Source: Actinoplanes sichuanensis (GTDB taxonomy: Bacteria > Actinomycetota > Actinomycetes > Mycobacteriales > Micromonosporaceae). Taken from it: 64,000 bases of DNA. A program made the position numbers and the translations under genes. Where the stretch lies: the NCBI RefSeq assembly GCF_033097365.1, contig NZ_AP028461.1, positions 5,208,001 to 5,272,000 of the forward strand, read 5' to 3'. Below the pieces are notes generated by a model, which saw nothing but the letters and a program-made list of their open reading frames with translations, did no database searches and was not told the DNA's origin. How positions within the stretch are numbered: position 1 is the first letter of the stretch; each line of letters starts with the position of its first letter. Shown piece by piece: positions 63,323 to 64,000 of the stretch.

Positions 63323-64000
63323 ATGAGACGGTGGATGGCAGGCTGCGCCGCGATGACGGCGGCACTGGCGTGGACGCTGACGGTGGCGCCACAACCGGCG
63401 GCCGCCGCGGACGACCCGGTCGACGTGGTCGTCGACGGCCTCGACGTCCGTCCGGACAACGTGAACGGCCTGCCCTACAAGGGGCTCGGCCTGATCAGCG
63501 CCAACAGCACCAGCAACCTGCTGATGGACTACAAGGCCGAGCAGCCCGACCGCTACCGGCAGATGATCGACGTGCTGTTCGGTGGTGACCACCCGCTGAT
63601 CAACCACGTCAAGGTGGAGATGGGCTCGGACACCAACAACTCCACCGGCGCCGACGCCGCGACCATGCGCACCGCCACCGAGCTCGCCGACGCCACCCGC
63701 TCCCCCGGCTTCCAGCTCGCCGCCGACGCCAAGGCCGTCAACCCTCGGCTGAAGGTGTCGATCCTGCGCTGGACCATGCCCTACTGGGTGCAGACCGCAT
63801 GGAGCGCCGGTACCGGCCGGGACGAGATGTACAAGTGGTACAAGGAGACCATTCTCGACGCGTACCAGAAGTACGGCTACATGGTCGACTACGTCAATCC
63901 GGACACCAACGAGACCGGCACCCCGGACATCGGATTCATCAAGTACTGGAAGAACGCCGTCGTCACCGACACCGACTTCGCCGACCCCCGGTACGGCATC
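63323..64000 (+). CDS. Secreted GH59-like glycoside hydrolase (partial)
   Basis: The first 226 residues of an exported enzyme cut by the window end. Signal peptide MRRWMAGCAAMTAALAWTLT and following, ending AAAA. The mature start has features of galactocerebrosidase/GH59-type and related GH30 enzymes: KGLGLISANSTSNLLMDY, HVKVEMGSDTNNS, FQLAADAKAVNP and LRWTMPYWVQ. The catalytic residues lie beyond the part seen. It may cleave beta-galactosides or related sugars from polysaccharides; the true specificity cannot be set. The upstream palindrome suggests LacI-type control. Confidence 0.8.
   Translation, partial: MRRWMAGCAAMTAALAWTLTVAPQPAAAADDPVDVVVDGLDVRPDNVNGLPYKGLGLISANSTSNLLMDYKAEQPDRYRQMIDVLFGGDHPLINHVKVEMGSDTNNSTGADAATMRTATELADATRSPGFQLAADAKAVNPRLKVSILRWTMPYWVQTAWSAGTGRDEMYKWYKETILDAYQKYGYMVDYVNPDTNETGTPDIGFIKYWKNAVVTDTDFADPRYGI

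Overview
The window is GC-rich (about 70 percent G+C by eye) with frequent GTG starts, ATGA/GTGA stop-start overlaps, a SigE-family sigma factor, LacI/GntR/XRE regulators and many secreted carbohydrate-active proteins. This points to a filamentous soil actinomycete; the mix suggests Micromonosporaceae (Actinoplanes-like), but that placement is inference. No rRNA, tRNA, CRISPR array, complete insertion sequence or phage gene was recognised.

Layout. 1-5840: secreted and surface proteins (metallophosphoesterase cut by the left edge, PD40 propeller, fibronectin-like protein, right-handed beta-helix protein) and a decayed hydrolase. 5838-19831: a plant-glycoside locus with tandem paralogous LacI regulators, divergent from an operon of two ABC permeases, an alpha-L-rhamnosidase, a lipoprotein binding protein, a second and exported rhamnosidase, a GH1 beta-glycosidase and an exported carboxylesterase. 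No transporter ATPase is encoded, so a shared ATPase elsewhere is implied. 20012-31571: a sigma factor with its membrane partner, an acyltransferase, a DUF574 methyltransferase, a D-Ala-D-Ala dipeptidase, a YihY protein, a membrane PstS-like protein and a large CHASE/PAS histidine kinase. 31561-33504: an XRE regulator divergent from an aldo/keto reductase.

33615-37880 is the most unusual part: an overlapping three-gene operon encoding an EACC1-like small protein, a caspase-like protease joined through a membrane segment to a solute-binding-like domain and a von Willebrand A domain, and a membrane-tethered solute-binding-like protein. It looks like a membrane-spanning version of an actinobacterial conflict/cell-death module.

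37882-42060: secreted proteins, a GntR regulator with repeated operators and a 49-residue membrane protein, and an acyl-CoA synthetase. 42127-49918: a DUF1996 protein with a duplicated insert, then a cluster around a divergent promoter (epimerase and GT-C-like membrane protein one way; GT2, DUF2064, methyltransferase, molybdopterin oxidoreductase and a small membrane protein the other way), marked by four copies of a GTCATCG..GTAAG motif. 49960-52199: a QEGLA-motif DUF1704 metallopeptidase-like protein coupled to a GshB-like ATP-grasp ligase. 52955-55570: a truncated, frameshifted surface-protein remnant, then a second-type clpP pair whose downstream member lacks the catalytic serine, and a PopR/ClgR-like regulator ending in LAA.

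55716-63192 is signalling: anti-sigma kinase, STAS antagonist, MerR regulator, receiver protein, two GGDEF proteins (one frameshifted) and an OmpR/histidine-kinase pair. The right edge cuts a secreted GH59-like glycosidase that has a LacI-type palindrome upstream.
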